From assembly GCA_021740625.1 (NCBI GenBank), contig JAIOZK010000004.1:1-64000 (forward strand): 64,000 nt of DNA, read 5' to 3'. The notes beneath the pieces are model-generated. The model had not been told where the DNA came from. It searched no databases and saw only the letters and a list, made by a program, of their open reading frames with translations. Shown here piece by piece: positions 36,360 through 45,390 of this stretch (position 1 is the stretch's first letter; every line of letters begins with the position of its first letter). This stretch comes from Bacteroidales bacterium. GTDB taxonomy: Bacteria > Bacteroidota > Bacteroidia > Bacteroidales > JAIOZK01. A program made the position numbers and the translations under genes.

Positions 36360-37704
36360 TCGTTTTCGGATCAGTGTCAGCATCCGGGTGATCATCCTGC
36401 TGGTTTCGGTATTGCTGTTCTTTTACCTGATTAACCAGCTAAGATACAATGTCAGTACGATCATTCTGGGTGTTTTCATCATTTTGCAGGTAATTTTGCT
36501 GATCCGCTATGTGGAAAGAACCAATCTGAAGTTGTCAAAATTCCTCTCCAGCATCCGGCATGCCGACTTTTCCAGTTCATTTTCCGATCAGGGCCTCGGG
36601 AAAACCTTTGAAGGATTAAGCGAAGAATTTAACAAGGTTATTGAAGAATTCAGGAAATACAGAACTGAAAAAGAAGAACACTTCAATTACCTGCAAACGG
36701 TTGTTCAGCATGTTAACATTGGGATCATTGCGTACAGGAGCGATGGCAAGGTGGATATGTTCAACAATGCGGTCAAAAGACTGCTCAATATCAAAAACCT
36801 GCGGAATATCCAGGAACTGAAAAGGATCAAGGAAGATTTGCCCGAGCTATTGTTTAAAATGAAAGCCGGGGATAAAAATCTGGTGAAGCTTTTTCTGAAT
36901 GATCAGATCCTGCAGATATCCATATATGCTACAGAGTTCAGGTTGAGAGGGGATGAGTACACCCTGATTTCGCTGCAGGATATCCATGCCGAACTGGAAG
37001 AAAAGGAGATCGATTCCTGGCAAAAACTGATCCGGGTGCTCACCCATGAGATCATGAACTCCATGACGCCGATCACATCCCTGGCAACTACCGTGCAGGA
37101 TGTTCTTTTCGAAGAGGAAGACGGAAAACCCAGGACGGATCAACTGGATGATGATGATATGGAAACCGTTTCCAGTGCAATGAAAACAATCAAAAGCCGT
37201 AGCCAGGGCTTGTTGAATTTTGTGGAGATATACAGGAATCTTACCCGCATCCCCAAACCAAATTTCAGGTATTTTGAAGTAAAGGAACTTTTTGAGCGAT
37301 CCAGTGAATTGCTGAAACCAAAATTGGATAAGTACAATATTATATGCAAAAGCAGGGTGTTTCCGGAAGATTTGAAAGTTACAGCCGATCCCGATCTGAT
37401 CGATCAGGTTGTCATCAACCTCTTGTTAAATGCAATTGATGCATTGAAGGAACAGAAAGACGGAAATATCAGCATCCTGGCTACCCGAAACAACAACAAC
37501 CGGGTAGTAATTGATATTAAAGATAACGGGCACGGGATCAAGCCGGATATCCTGGACAAGATTTTCATGCCTTTCTTCACATCAAAGAAATCAGGATCGG
37601 GCATCGGACTGAGTCTTTCGCGGCAGATCATGCATTTGCACAAAGGAACAATCACGGTGAAAAGTAAAATGGATGAAGGTTCGGTTTTTACGCTGACATT
37701 CTGA
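36349..37704 (+). CDS. NtrB/AtoS-like membrane histidine kinase
   Basis: 451 residues from ATG 36349, overlapping the regulator by 11 bp; the TTG at 36340 is an alternative. Two N-terminal TM helices (about 7-26 and 33-50) with almost no periplasmic loop, a HAMP/PAS-like region (about 65-215), HisKA box LIRVLTHEIMNSMTPITSL with the phospho-His, then HATPase N box NLLLNAIDAL, G1 DNGHGI, F/G2 FFTSKKSGSGIGLSLSRQIM. The short loop suggests that it senses the membrane or the transporter, as in kinases coupled to ABC systems (inference). Confidence 0.92.
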   Translation: MGFNRFRISVSIRVIILLVSVLLFFYLINQLRYNVSTIILGVFIILQVILLIRYVERTNLKLSKFLSSIRHADFSSSFSDQGLGKTFEGLSEEFNKVIEEFRKYRTEKEEHFNYLQTVVQHVNIGIIAYRSDGKVDMFNNAVKRLLNIKNLRNIQELKRIKEDLPELLFKMKAGDKNLVKLFLNDQILQISIYATEFRLRGDEYTLISLQDIHAELEEKEIDSWQKLIRVLTHEIMNSMTPITSLATTVQDVLFEEEDGKPRTDQLDDDDMETVSSAMKTIKSRSQGLLNFVEIYRNLTRIPKPNFRYFEVKELFERSSELLKPKLDKYNIICKSRVFPEDLKVTADPDLIDQVVINLLLNAIDALKEQKDGNISILATRNNNNRVVIDIKDNGHGIKPDILDKIFMPFFTSKKSGSGIGLSLSRQIMHLHKGTITVKSKMDEGSVFTLTF

Positions 37705-37758
37705 TAATATAACAGTACTACATTAGTTTATGTAATATCAAACCAAAAAATACAATGT

Positions 37759-38331
37759 ATGAGCAAGGAAGCAAAAACGGATTATGAGATACATGCATTG
37801 CTTAAGAAGCGATGGAGCCCGAGGGCTTTTGCAGACCGTAAAATTGAAAAGGAAAAGTTGCAGCGTATGTTTGAGGCTGCCCGCTGGTCGCCTTCCGCAT
37901 CTAACGAGCAGCCCTGGTATTTCATCATAGGGGAGAAGGGGGACGAAACCTACGATAAAATTTATGATTGCCTGGTAGAATTTAATCAGAAATGGGCCAA
38001 ATTCGCTCCCATACTCTTTATCAGTGTTGGAAAAGAAAACAACACCTATCAGTATGATGTTGGCCAATCACTGGCCCACCTTACTTTCCAGGCTACTGCG
38101 GATGGCTTGTATGTTCACCAGATGGCGGGATTCAGTAAGGGAAAAGCAAAAGAATTATTTGATCTGCCTGATTATCATCAGGCCCTGACTGCCATTGCTG
38201 TCGGGTACATCGGCAAACCGGAAATTTTGCATCCGCGTATGCAAAAGTCAGAACTTGCCGAAAGAGAAAGAAAAAAAATGGACGTCTTTGTATTTTCCGG
38301 TAAGTTCGGAAACAAGTCAAAACTGATTTAA
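37759..38331 (+). CDS. Nitroreductase family protein
   Basis: A 190-residue FMN-dependent oxidoreductase. The FMN-binding start RWSPRAFADRKIEKEKLQRMFEAARWSPSASNEQPWYFIIG is typical, as is the C-terminal segment LTAIAVGYIGKPEIL. It uses NAD(P)H to reduce nitroaromatics or quinones; the natural substrate cannot be told. ATG 37759 (MSKEAKTDYEIHALL) is chosen. It lies 10 bp before an M28 peptidase gene; the functional link is unclear. Confidence 0.9.
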   Translation: MSKEAKTDYEIHALLKKRWSPRAFADRKIEKEKLQRMFEAARWSPSASNEQPWYFIIGEKGDETYDKIYDCLVEFNQKWAKFAPILFISVGKENNTYQYDVGQSLAHLTFQATADGLYVHQMAGFSKGKAKELFDLPDYHQALTAIAVGYIGKPEILHPRMQKSELAERERKKMDVFVFSGKFGNKSKLI

Positions 38332-38341
38332 ACATTGAATT

Positions 38342-39346
38342 ATGAAAGCGATCATCAACAAACTGCTTTTTGGGTTGCTGGCTTTGGCTTTGCTGAGTGC
38401 CTGCGGTACCAGATCAAAGGAAAATAATAAATCCGGTGAGAAGCAGCAAAAAATACGCAAAGAGGTTTTTGTTCCCGATTTTAATGCTGATTCGGCCTAT
38501 CGTTATATGGAAGAACAGGTGGCATTCGGTCCACGGGTACCCAATACTCCTGAGCATGCCGCTTGCGCCAGGTATCTGGTGAGTACAATGAAAAGGTTCA
38601 CACCTCATGTGCAGGTGCAAACTTTCAAAGCCCGTGCATTCGACAACACAGCGCTGAACGGTAAAAACATCATTTCCTCTTTCAATCCTGAGGAGAAGCA
38701 GAGAATATTGCTTGCTGCCCATTGGGACTCCAGGCCTTTCGCGGATCACGATCCAGATCCGGAAAAGCGGAATGATCCCATTTTGGGAGCCAATGACGGG
38801 GCAAGCGGGGTAGGTGTACTGATGGAAATTGCCCGTCAGTTCAGCATGCATGCTCCTGATATAGGTGTGGATATAATCTTTTTCGACCTGGAAGATTACG
38901 GAAAACCTGAAACCATGCAGGCCAATGTGGAACATGACTGGGCCCTGGGTTCACAATACTGGAGCAAAAACCCCCATAAGATCAATTACCGGGCGAAATA
39001 CGGAATACTACTCGATATGGTCGGGGCGGAAGGAGCGGTTTTTCACAAAGAAGGCTTTTCCATGTATTATGCCCATTTCATCGTAGACAAAGTTTGGGAT
39101 ATTGCACATGAAATCGGTTATGGAAATTATTTTCCCATGCAGACTTCCGGCAGCATCATGGACGATCATTATTATGTGAATACTATCGCCCGCATCCCCA
39201 TGATCGACATCATCCATTATTACAGCGGCTCCAAATCAGGCTTCTTCCGCGAATGGCATACCACCTACGATACCATGGATAATATCGACAAAGACGTGCT
39301 CAAAGCAGCGGGGCAGGTGGTGCTTGCGGTGGTTTACCGGGAGTAG
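38342..39346 (+). CDS. M28-family zinc peptidase lipoprotein (glutaminyl cyclase-like)
   Basis: 334 residues with lipobox LSAC (Cys21). M28 metal-site motifs: AAHWDSRPFAD (His, Asp), GANDGASGVGVLMEIAR (bridging Asp), IIFFDLEDYG (Glu/Asp), LLDMVGAEGA and a late IDIIHYY (His). The PNTPEHAACARYLVSTM and HWDSRP style is close to secreted glutaminyl-peptide cyclotransferases, which convert N-terminal Gln to pyroglutamate in Bacteroidota envelopes; an aminopeptidase remains possible. A REP palindrome starts at its stop codon. Confidence 0.88.
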   Translation: MKAIINKLLFGLLALALLSACGTRSKENNKSGEKQQKIRKEVFVPDFNADSAYRYMEEQVAFGPRVPNTPEHAACARYLVSTMKRFTPHVQVQTFKARAFDNTALNGKNIISSFNPEEKQRILLAAHWDSRPFADHDPDPEKRNDPILGANDGASGVGVLMEIARQFSMHAPDIGVDIIFFDLEDYGKPETMQANVEHDWALGSQYWSKNPHKINYRAKYGILLDMVGAEGAVFHKEGFSMYYAHFIVDKVWDIAHEIGYGNYFPMQTSGSIMDDHYYVNTIARIPMIDIIHYYSGSKSGFFREWHTTYDTMDNIDKDVLKAAGQVVLAVVYRE

Positions 39347-39390
39347 GGCCTAAGACCCTCAAGCTTATAAGGTTGGCGGGTCTTAGACCC
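39345..39390. repeat. REP doublet 5' of the RAYT gene
   Basis: GGGCCTAAGACCC (one change from GGGTCTAAGACCC) at about 39346-39358 and its inverse GGGTCTTAGACCC at 39378-39390, with a 20-bp spacer. The left unit is preceded by GTAG, the tetranucleotide often seen beside REP sequences. Confidence 0.75.
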
Positions 39391-39456
39391 TATCACCTTA
39401 ACTTTTCCCTTCTTTGATGTGACTTTTCACCTTCAAAAAGTATTAACAAAGAAAAA

Positions 39457-40032
39457 ATGCCATCAAAGAAAAACAGAATTCCGGTTTTGCCCGGCAAGGC
39501 ATACCATATTTACAACCGAGGTAATAACTATGAAAAGGTTTTCTTTAATCAGGAAGATTATAAAACATTCCTGAATAAGATAAAGGAGTATTTATTGAAT
39601 TATGTGGATGTATATGCCTATGCCCTGATCGATAATCATTTTCATTGGGCCATCCGTGTTAAGGATAAACCCTTTATCAGCTTTGCGAATGAATACTCAA
39701 AATTTATTCTTCACTATACCAACAAGGTAAACTTCGAGCAAAAAAGGTCAGGAAGTTTGTTTTTAAATCCTTTTAAAAGAATTGAAATTGAAAATGAGGA
39801 ATACCTGAAGAGACTTGTTTTTTATATCCATTATAATCCTGAGAAACACAAGCTTACAAGTAATTATAAATTATATCCATTCAGTTCTTACCAGGCTTTT
39901 TTAAGCAATAAGCCAAGTGGTATTGATCGTGATTATGTTTTGAATATTTATGGTTCCATAGATGAGTTCAGGGAATATCATCAGTATCTGAGCAATCTAA
40001 ATGGTAGTGATAAATTTAGTTTGGAAGATTAG
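39457..40032 (+). CDS. REP-associated tyrosine transposase (RAYT, IS200-like Y1)
   Basis: A 191-residue single-strand HUH transposase. Hallmarks: N-terminal GKAYHIYNRGNNYEKVFF, HUH motif in YALIDNHFHWAIRV, catalytic-Tyr region NEYSKFILHYTNKVN, then RSGSLFLNPFKRIEIENEEYLKRLVFYIHYNPEKH. Such proteins nick and move REP palindromes but are usually domesticated single-copy genes. It is flanked on both sides by GGGTCTWAGACCC doublets, a third copy of which lies 16 kb away, a good candidate for its substrate. Confidence 0.93.
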   Translation: MPSKKNRIPVLPGKAYHIYNRGNNYEKVFFNQEDYKTFLNKIKEYLLNYVDVYAYALIDNHFHWAIRVKDKPFISFANEYSKFILHYTNKVNFEQKRSGSLFLNPFKRIEIENEEYLKRLVFYIHYNPEKHKLTSNYKLYPFSSYQAFLSNKPSGIDRDYVLNIYGSIDEFREYHQYLSNLNGSDKFSLED

Positions 40033-40040
40033 CTAGGAGA

Positions 40041-40106
40041 GGGTCTAAGACCCGCCATCTCCGGGTTTTGAAAATTTCGAATGATAAGTTCTCGGGTCTT
40101 AGACCC
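40041..40106. repeat. REP doublet 3' of the RAYT gene
   Basis: GGGTCTAAGACCC (40041-40053) and GGGTCTTAGACCC (40094-40106), spacer 40 bp. The right unit overlaps the phoH stop codon (complement of 40106-40108). Confidence 0.8.
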
Positions 40107-41446
40107 TATAGCAACTCATTCGCCAAATTTGCCAGCTCCGAACGTTCTCCTTTTTCCAGGCGCACGTGGGCGTAAATCTCATGATGCTTGATCTTATCGA
40201 TGAGATAAGAGAGGCCGTTACTCTGCGAATCCAGGTAGGGGGTGTCGATCTGGTAGATATCCCCCGTAAAAATGATCTTGGTGTCTTCGCCCGCCCGGGT
40301 GATGATGGTCTTGACTTCATGCGGGGTGAGGTTCTGGGCTTCATCCACGATAAAGCAGACCTTGGAAATACTCCTGCCGCGTATGTAAGCCAATGGTGTG
40401 ATCAGCAGTTTTTCCTTGTCAATGGCCTCGGCAATCTGCTTGTATTCTTTGTCCTTTTCGTTGAACTGGTTTTGGATGAACTTCAGATTGTCCCAAAGGG
40501 GTTCCATGTATGGATTCAGTTTCGACTTGATATCCCCGGGCAGGTAACCGATGTCCTTGTTGCTGAGTGGTACGATGGGCCGGGCCAGGTAAATCTGCTT
40601 GAAATTCCTTCTCTGTTCCATGGCACCTGCTAAAGCCAGCAGTGTTTTTCCGGTTCCGGCAATTCCCTGCAGCGTGACCAGTTTTACATCGGGATTCATG
40701 ATAGCGTGAAAGGCAAAAACCTGTTCTGCATTGCGCGGGGTGATGCGCATGGTTTGTTTCTTCTCAACCCTTTCGATTAGTTTGTTTTTTGCATTGAAGT
40801 ATACCAGGGCCGAATTCTTGATGCTTTTCAAAATGAAATAATGATTGGGAATGGGCTTTCTTTGCCCGATGTCCTTTACTTTGCAGCATCCTTCATCATA
40901 TAGCTTATCGATCACATCCGGATCCACATCTTCAATGAGGGTTTTGCCAGAATAAAGCGAATCCACATCCTTGATCTTCCCTGTTTCATAATCCTCCGCC
41001 GGGATATTGAGGGATTTGGCCTTCAGGCGCAGGTTTATATCCTTGGTCACCAGGATCACCCTCCTGTTGGGATTTTGTTCGGATGTTGCCAGGGCGGCGT
41101 TCAGGATGCGGTGGTCTGCCTTGTTTTCGTCGAAAATCTTGCGGGCATCCACATTCGCGCTCCTTTCTATCATCTCCACCTTGAACATCCCCTTGCCCTT
41201 ACCGTTGATTGGGATCCAATCGCGCAAAGTATAATTGTATGACAGTTTATCCAGGATGCGTATGAATTCACGCGCCTCAAAATTCTTAATATCATTGCCT
41301 TTTTTGAAATTATCCAGCTCTTCCAGCACCGTGATCGGGATCACCACATCATTGTCATCAAAACTGCTCAAAGCACTGTGGTTGTATAGAATTACAGAAG
41401 TGTCCAGGACAAAGATCTTCTTATCGCTTTTCTTTCTTCGTGGCAT
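40106..41446 (-). CDS. phoH: PIN-PhoH family ATPase
   Basis: 446 residues from ATG 41446, which has a clear Shine-Dalgarno (GGGAGG) and starts MPRRKKSDKKIFVLDTSV. A frame extending to 41719 translates the CTGCCGACTGC repeat array and is rejected. The N-terminal PIN domain (about 1-140) has Asp residues in FVLDTSVIL, VLEELD and KADHRILNAAL. The C-terminal PhoH P-loop domain (about 210-446) has LQGIAGTGKTLLALAGAMEQ, Walker B CFIVDEAQNLTPHEVKTI and FTGDIYQIDTPYLD. The fused form is known as an RNA helicase/RNase-like protein. Its stop codon overlaps a REP unit. Confidence 0.93.
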   Translation of the reverse strand: MPRRKKSDKKIFVLDTSVILYNHSALSSFDDNDVVIPITVLEELDNFKKGNDIKNFEAREFIRILDKLSYNYTLRDWIPINGKGKGMFKVEMIERSANVDARKIFDENKADHRILNAALATSEQNPNRRVILVTKDINLRLKAKSLNIPAEDYETGKIKDVDSLYSGKTLIEDVDPDVIDKLYDEGCCKVKDIGQRKPIPNHYFILKSIKNSALVYFNAKNKLIERVEKKQTMRITPRNAEQVFAFHAIMNPDVKLVTLQGIAGTGKTLLALAGAMEQRRNFKQIYLARPIVPLSNKDIGYLPGDIKSKLNPYMEPLWDNLKFIQNQFNEKDKEYKQIAEAIDKEKLLITPLAYIRGRSISKVCFIVDEAQNLTPHEVKTIITRAGEDTKIIFTGDIYQIDTPYLDSQSNGLSYLIDKIKHHEIYAHVRLEKGERSELANLANELL

Positions 41447-41539
41447 ATTTCCCTCCCAATTTGAATATAAAATTAAAGTTTTTCTGAGGGGATTATTTTG
41501 GCATTTGATTTTTTCTGTAAAATTTTTATTAACACTGTA

Positions 41540-41704
41540 GCCGGCACTCGGCGTTTGCAGTCGGCACTCGGCAGTCGGCAGCCGGTACCTGGCTGCTATC
41601 ACTGCCGACTGCCTCCTGCCGACTGCCTCCTGCCTCCTGCCTCCTGCCTCCTGCCGACTGCTCACTGCCGACTGCTTACTGCCTCCTGCCGACTGCTCCC
41701 TGAC
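41540..41704. repeat. CTGCCGACTGC repeat array, left cluster (inverted within itself)
   Basis: About 55 bp of GCAGTCGGCA / CTCGGCAGT units in one orientation, then about 105 bp of ACTGCCGACTGCC-TCCTGCC units in the other, so the cluster can fold on itself. Units are 7-14 bp and degenerate. It lies between phoH and the four-helix-bundle relic. Confidence 0.85.
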
Positions 41705-41709
41705 GACTA

Positions 41710-42024
41710 TCAAGAACAAAACTTCTCATAATTATCAATCATCCCGGCAATCATCTTTCCGATTTCTTCATACTTTTTCGTAAAATCATTGTAAAGTTTT
41801 TCATCAAGATAATTGCAATCTCTGGCAAAATCCAGCCAGACGGTTGTTTCGCTTGTCTCAGCATCCACATCGGTGAGCTTGCTCACAAAATGTTTCGAAT
41901 ACCGCCTTTACCTGTATGCCTCAGCCAGATTTACACAAACCGATCGTGACGATCTCCTGATCTGATCTGTCAGTGAGTACGTTTCTTTCCTGGGAAACTT
42001 CTTTGAAACCTCAAATATTTCCAT
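41710..42024 (-). pseudogene. Four-helix-bundle protein (S23/23S-IVP family), dead copy
   Basis: Minus-strand translation gives MEIFEVSKKFPRKETYSLTD, QIRRSSRSVCVNLAEAYR, a TAA stop, then RRYSKHFVSKLTDVDAETSE, TTVWLDFARDCNYLDEKLYN and a C-terminal helix ending in NYEKFCS. This is the four-helix-bundle family also encoded in 23S rRNA intervening sequences and related to Avd of diversity-generating retroelements. The usual residue at the stop is Lys (AAA to TAA). The N-terminal about 15-20 residues are also missing, with a TAG three codons before the first Met. Both sides carry CTGCCGACTGC arrays. Confidence 0.85.
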
Positions 42025-42132
42025 TGCTGACTAATACGAAAGTTGAAAAACCCTCAAATCCTTAAATCCTTTTTTCATAACTTTAGTTTTAAATATTTAA
42101 TTGATTATTTATTATTGTTCATGCCCAATTTC

Positions 42133-42253
42133 CTCCTACCAAGCACTTACTGCCGACTGCAACCTGTCTCCTGCCGACTGCCAACTGCCGACTGCTCACT
42201 GCCGACTGCTCACTGCCGACTGCCTCCTGCCGACTGCCTCCTGCCGACTCCCC
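42133..42253. repeat. CTGCCGACTGC repeat array, right cluster (single orientation)
   Basis: Eight or more ACTGCCGACTGC-type units, separated by AAC, TCA or CTC-type trinucleotides, all in one orientation, matching the right part of the left cluster. It ends about 90 bp before the polA start. Confidence 0.85.
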
Positions 42254-42342
42254 CTCCCGCCTCACTTCAATCACCAAATCCAAACCCAAACCCAGTCTCA
42301 ATTCCCCAGAATACCCTTACCTTTATACCCCAAAACACGAAA

Positions 42343-45132
42343 ATGTCACAACAAAAGAAATTATACCTCCTCGATGCCATGGCCCTGATATACCGGGCGT
42401 ATTTCGCATTGAACAAGAACCCCAGAATCAGTTCGAAGGGGCAGAATACTTCGGCCATCCTGGGATTTGCCAACTCATTGTATGATATTCTGAAGAATGA
42501 GAATCCGACCCACATCGGGGTGGCTTTCGATACCATCGCGCCCACTGTGCGGCATGAGGAGTTTGCCGATTACAAAGCCACACGGGAAGACATGCCCGAC
42601 GACATCGCTTCCTCCATCCCCTGGATCAAAAAGCTCATCGAAGCCTTCAACATCCCTTTGCTTTATGTGGATGGCTATGAAGCGGATGATATCATCGGTA
42701 CACTGTCCAAAAAGGCGGAGAAAGACGGTTTCGAGGTTTTCATGGTTACTCCGGATAAAGATTTTGGTCAGCTTGTTTCAGAACATATATATATGTACAA
42801 ACCGGCCCGCATGGGCAATAAGGCCGAAGTGCTGGGGGTAAAACAGATCTGTGAAAAATACGGGATCAAAAGTCCCGAGCAGCTTATCGACATTCTTGGG
42901 CTCTGGGGCGATACCTCCGACAACATCCCGGGCGTTCCCGGCATCGGTGAAAAAACTGCTTCCAAGCTGATCCATGAATACGGAAGCATCGATAATTTGT
43001 TAAAGAGCACGGATCAACTGAAAGGCAAGCAAAAAGAAAACCTGGAAAACTTTGCTGATCAGGCTCGCATGTCGCGCGACCTGGCCACCATCATACAGGA
43101 TGTGCCCATCGACTTCGATCCTGCAAAACTGAAAATCTCGGATCCTGATCCGGAAGCCCTCAAAGCCATATTCGAGGAACTGGAATTCAGGGCCTTTGCC
43201 AAAAGGGTTTTTACCGACCTCTCGGTAGATGCCGCAGAGATCCAGGCCCAGACCGATCTTTTCAGCGATCTTCCTGCGGGTGAACAGCCCAAAAAGACAG
43301 CCGCAAGCCTGAAAAGCCTCGCGGATTTTAAAACGGATTACCGCCTGGTGGAAACCCGGGAGGAAATCGACAAACTGATCGGCATCCTGCAAAATGAAAA
43401 GCATTTTTGCTTCGACACCGAAACCACCGGCAAGGATCCCAATGCTTCTGAACTTGTGGGTGTTTCTTTTTCCGTGGAGCCGCACAAAGGCTGGTTCCTC
43501 AACCTGCCGGCCAATTATAACGAGGCCCTGGAGACCCTGAAAAAATTCAAACCCCTGTTTGAAGGCCAGGGCATAGCCAAAACCGGCCAGAACCTGAAAT
43601 TCGACATCGCCATGCTCAAATGGTACGAGATCGATGTGCAGGGCAAACTCTTCGATACCATGATCGCCCATTACCTCATCGAACCCGATCTGCGGCATGG
43701 CATGGATTACCTTGCCGAGACCTATTTGAATTACAAAACCATTTCCTATGATGAGCTGACCGAGAAATCCCGCAAAGGCCAGCTCACGATGCGGGAAGTG
43801 CAGCAAAAAAAGATCAATGAACTGGTGGACTATGCCTGCGAGGATACCGATATCACCCTGCAGCTCCGGCAGCATTTCGAACCCGAACTGGAAAAATATG
43901 AGATCCTGGACCTGTTCAACGATATGGAGATCCCCCTGATGAAAGTACTGGCCTCCATGGAAGCTTCAGGCATCAAACTGGACATCCCGACCCTGGAAAA
44001 GTATTCCGAAGAGCTGGGCGAGGAGATCCTGAAAGTTGAGAAAGAGATCCATGAGATGGGCGGCACTGAATTCAACATCGCTTCTCCCAAACAACTGGGC
44101 GTGATCCTTTTTGAAAACCTGAAGATCACCGAAAAACCCAAACTTACCAAAACAAAGCAGTATTCCACCAGCGAGGATGTGCTGCAAAAGCTGATCAACA
44201 AACATCCCATCGTGGAAAAGATCCTGGACTACCGCTCCCTGACCAAGCTCAAATCCACCTATGTGGATGCCCTGCCGGCCCTGGTCAACAAAAGGGACGG
44301 CAGGATACATACGTCTTATATGCAAACGGTGGCGGCTACCGGAAGGCTCAGCTCCCAGAATCCCAACCTGCAGAACATCCCGATACGCACCGACAAGGGC
44401 CGGGAGATCAGGAAGGCCTTTGTGCCGCGGAATGAAAACTATACTTTGCTGGCAGCCGATTATTCCCAGATCGAATTGCGCATCATCGCCGAACTGAGCG
44501 AAGACAAAGGCATGATGGAAGCCTTTCAGAATAAGCTGGATATACATGCGGCTACCGCTTCCAAAGTCTATGACGTGGAGCTGGACAAAGTTACCCCGGA
44601 TATGCGCCGCAACGCCAAGACCGTGAACTTTGGTATCGTGTATGGCATCTCTGCTTTCGGCTTGAGCGAAAGACTCAACATCCCGCGTGGAGAGGCCAAA
44701 GACATCATCGATGCTTATTTCGAACAATATCCCGGGGTAAAAAAATACATGGACGAAAGCATTGCCTTTGCGAAAAAGCATGGCTATGTGAAAACCATGA
44801 TGGGCCGCCGGCGTTACCTGCGCGACATCAATGCTTCCAACTCCGTGGTGCGGGGCTTTGCCGAAAGAAACGCCATCAACGCGCCCATACAGGGTTCTTC
44901 GGCCGACATGATCAAAATTGCCATGATCCGGATCTTTAACGAAATGCGCAAACAACAGCTCAAATCACAGATGATCCTGCAGGTGCACGATGAGCTGGTG
45001 TTCGATGTTTTCAAAGAAGAAGTTGAAAAGATCAAACCCATCATCGAAGAGAACATGAAGAAGGCCATCAAGATGAAAGTCCCGGTGGAGGTGGACATGA
45101 ATACGGGGGAGAACTGGCTGGTGGCGCATTAG
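42343..45132 (+). CDS. polA: DNA polymerase I
   Basis: 929 residues from ATG 42343 (MSQQKKLYLLDAMALIYRAYF). The frame is open to 42043, but that part translates the repeat array and is rejected. 5'-3' exonuclease (about 1-300): DAMALIYR, DGYEADDIIG, TPDKDFGQLV and GIPGV-like GVPGIGEKTA. 3'-5' exonuclease: DTETTG at about 358, so proofreading is probably intact. Polymerase: motif A DYSQIELR at about 705, motif B KTVNFGIVYG at about 758, motif C VHDELVF at about 880. It fills gaps in repair and removes Okazaki primers. The gene is followed directly by a tandem repeat. Confidence 0.96.
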   Translation: MSQQKKLYLLDAMALIYRAYFALNKNPRISSKGQNTSAILGFANSLYDILKNENPTHIGVAFDTIAPTVRHEEFADYKATREDMPDDIASSIPWIKKLIEAFNIPLLYVDGYEADDIIGTLSKKAEKDGFEVFMVTPDKDFGQLVSEHIYMYKPARMGNKAEVLGVKQICEKYGIKSPEQLIDILGLWGDTSDNIPGVPGIGEKTASKLIHEYGSIDNLLKSTDQLKGKQKENLENFADQARMSRDLATIIQDVPIDFDPAKLKISDPDPEALKAIFEELEFRAFAKRVFTDLSVDAAEIQAQTDLFSDLPAGEQPKKTAASLKSLADFKTDYRLVETREEIDKLIGILQNEKHFCFDTETTGKDPNASELVGVSFSVEPHKGWFLNLPANYNEALETLKKFKPLFEGQGIAKTGQNLKFDIAMLKWYEIDVQGKLFDTMIAHYLIEPDLRHGMDYLAETYLNYKTISYDELTEKSRKGQLTMREVQQKKINELVDYACEDTDITLQLRQHFEPELEKYEILDLFNDMEIPLMKVLASMEASGIKLDIPTLEKYSEELGEEILKVEKEIHEMGGTEFNIASPKQLGVILFENLKITEKPKLTKTKQYSTSEDVLQKLINKHPIVEKILDYRSLTKLKSTYVDALPALVNKRDGRIHTSYMQTVAATGRLSSQNPNLQNIPIRTDKGREIRKAFVPRNENYTLLAADYSQIELRIIAELSEDKGMMEAFQNKLDIHAATASKVYDVELDKVTPDMRRNAKTVNFGIVYGISAFGLSERLNIPRGEAKDIIDAYFEQYPGVKKYMDESIAFAKKHGYVKTMMGRRRYLRDINASNSVVRGFAERNAINAPIQGSSADMIKIAMIRIFNEMRKQQLKSQMILQVHDELVFDVFKEEVEKIKPIIEENMKKAIKMKVPVEVDMNTGENWLVAH

Positions 45133-45218
45133 CGACATGGGCGACAGAGGCGATGAGGGCGATAAAGGCGATTAAGGCGAAAGGGCGACAGGGCGACAGG
45201 GCGACAGGGCGACAGGGA
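45131..45218. repeat. Tandem repeat of about 8-9 bp (GGGCGACA) directly after polA
   Basis: Starts at the polA stop codon: GCGACATGG, GCGACAGAG, GCGATGAGG, GCGATAAAG, GCGATTAAG, GCGAAAGG, then four GCGACAGG units. The distal units are identical and the proximal ones are diverged. Confidence 0.85.
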
Positions 45219-45390
45219 GTATCTTAGGTCTTTTTTTCATTATAGTTGTGATAAGCCTTTGTGATTGGTAGTGTTTTTAGTGCCTTTGTGGCTATTTCTT
45301 GCCAAGAAGCCACGAAGACCACAAAGAAAACACAAAGAGCTTTTAGACCCTTTTTGCTGCTCATGTGGTTCTTAGGCCATTTACTGAAAT

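Noticed and set aside
41540-42253. CRISPR-like array of CTGCCGACTGC repeats.
   Set aside because: Units are only 7-14 bp, degenerate, partly inverted and without spacers of constant length; no cas genes nearby.
43000-44955. Long minus-strand frames (up to 329 codons) inside polA.
   Set aside because: Antisense shadows of a strongly conserved gene, without recognisable domains.
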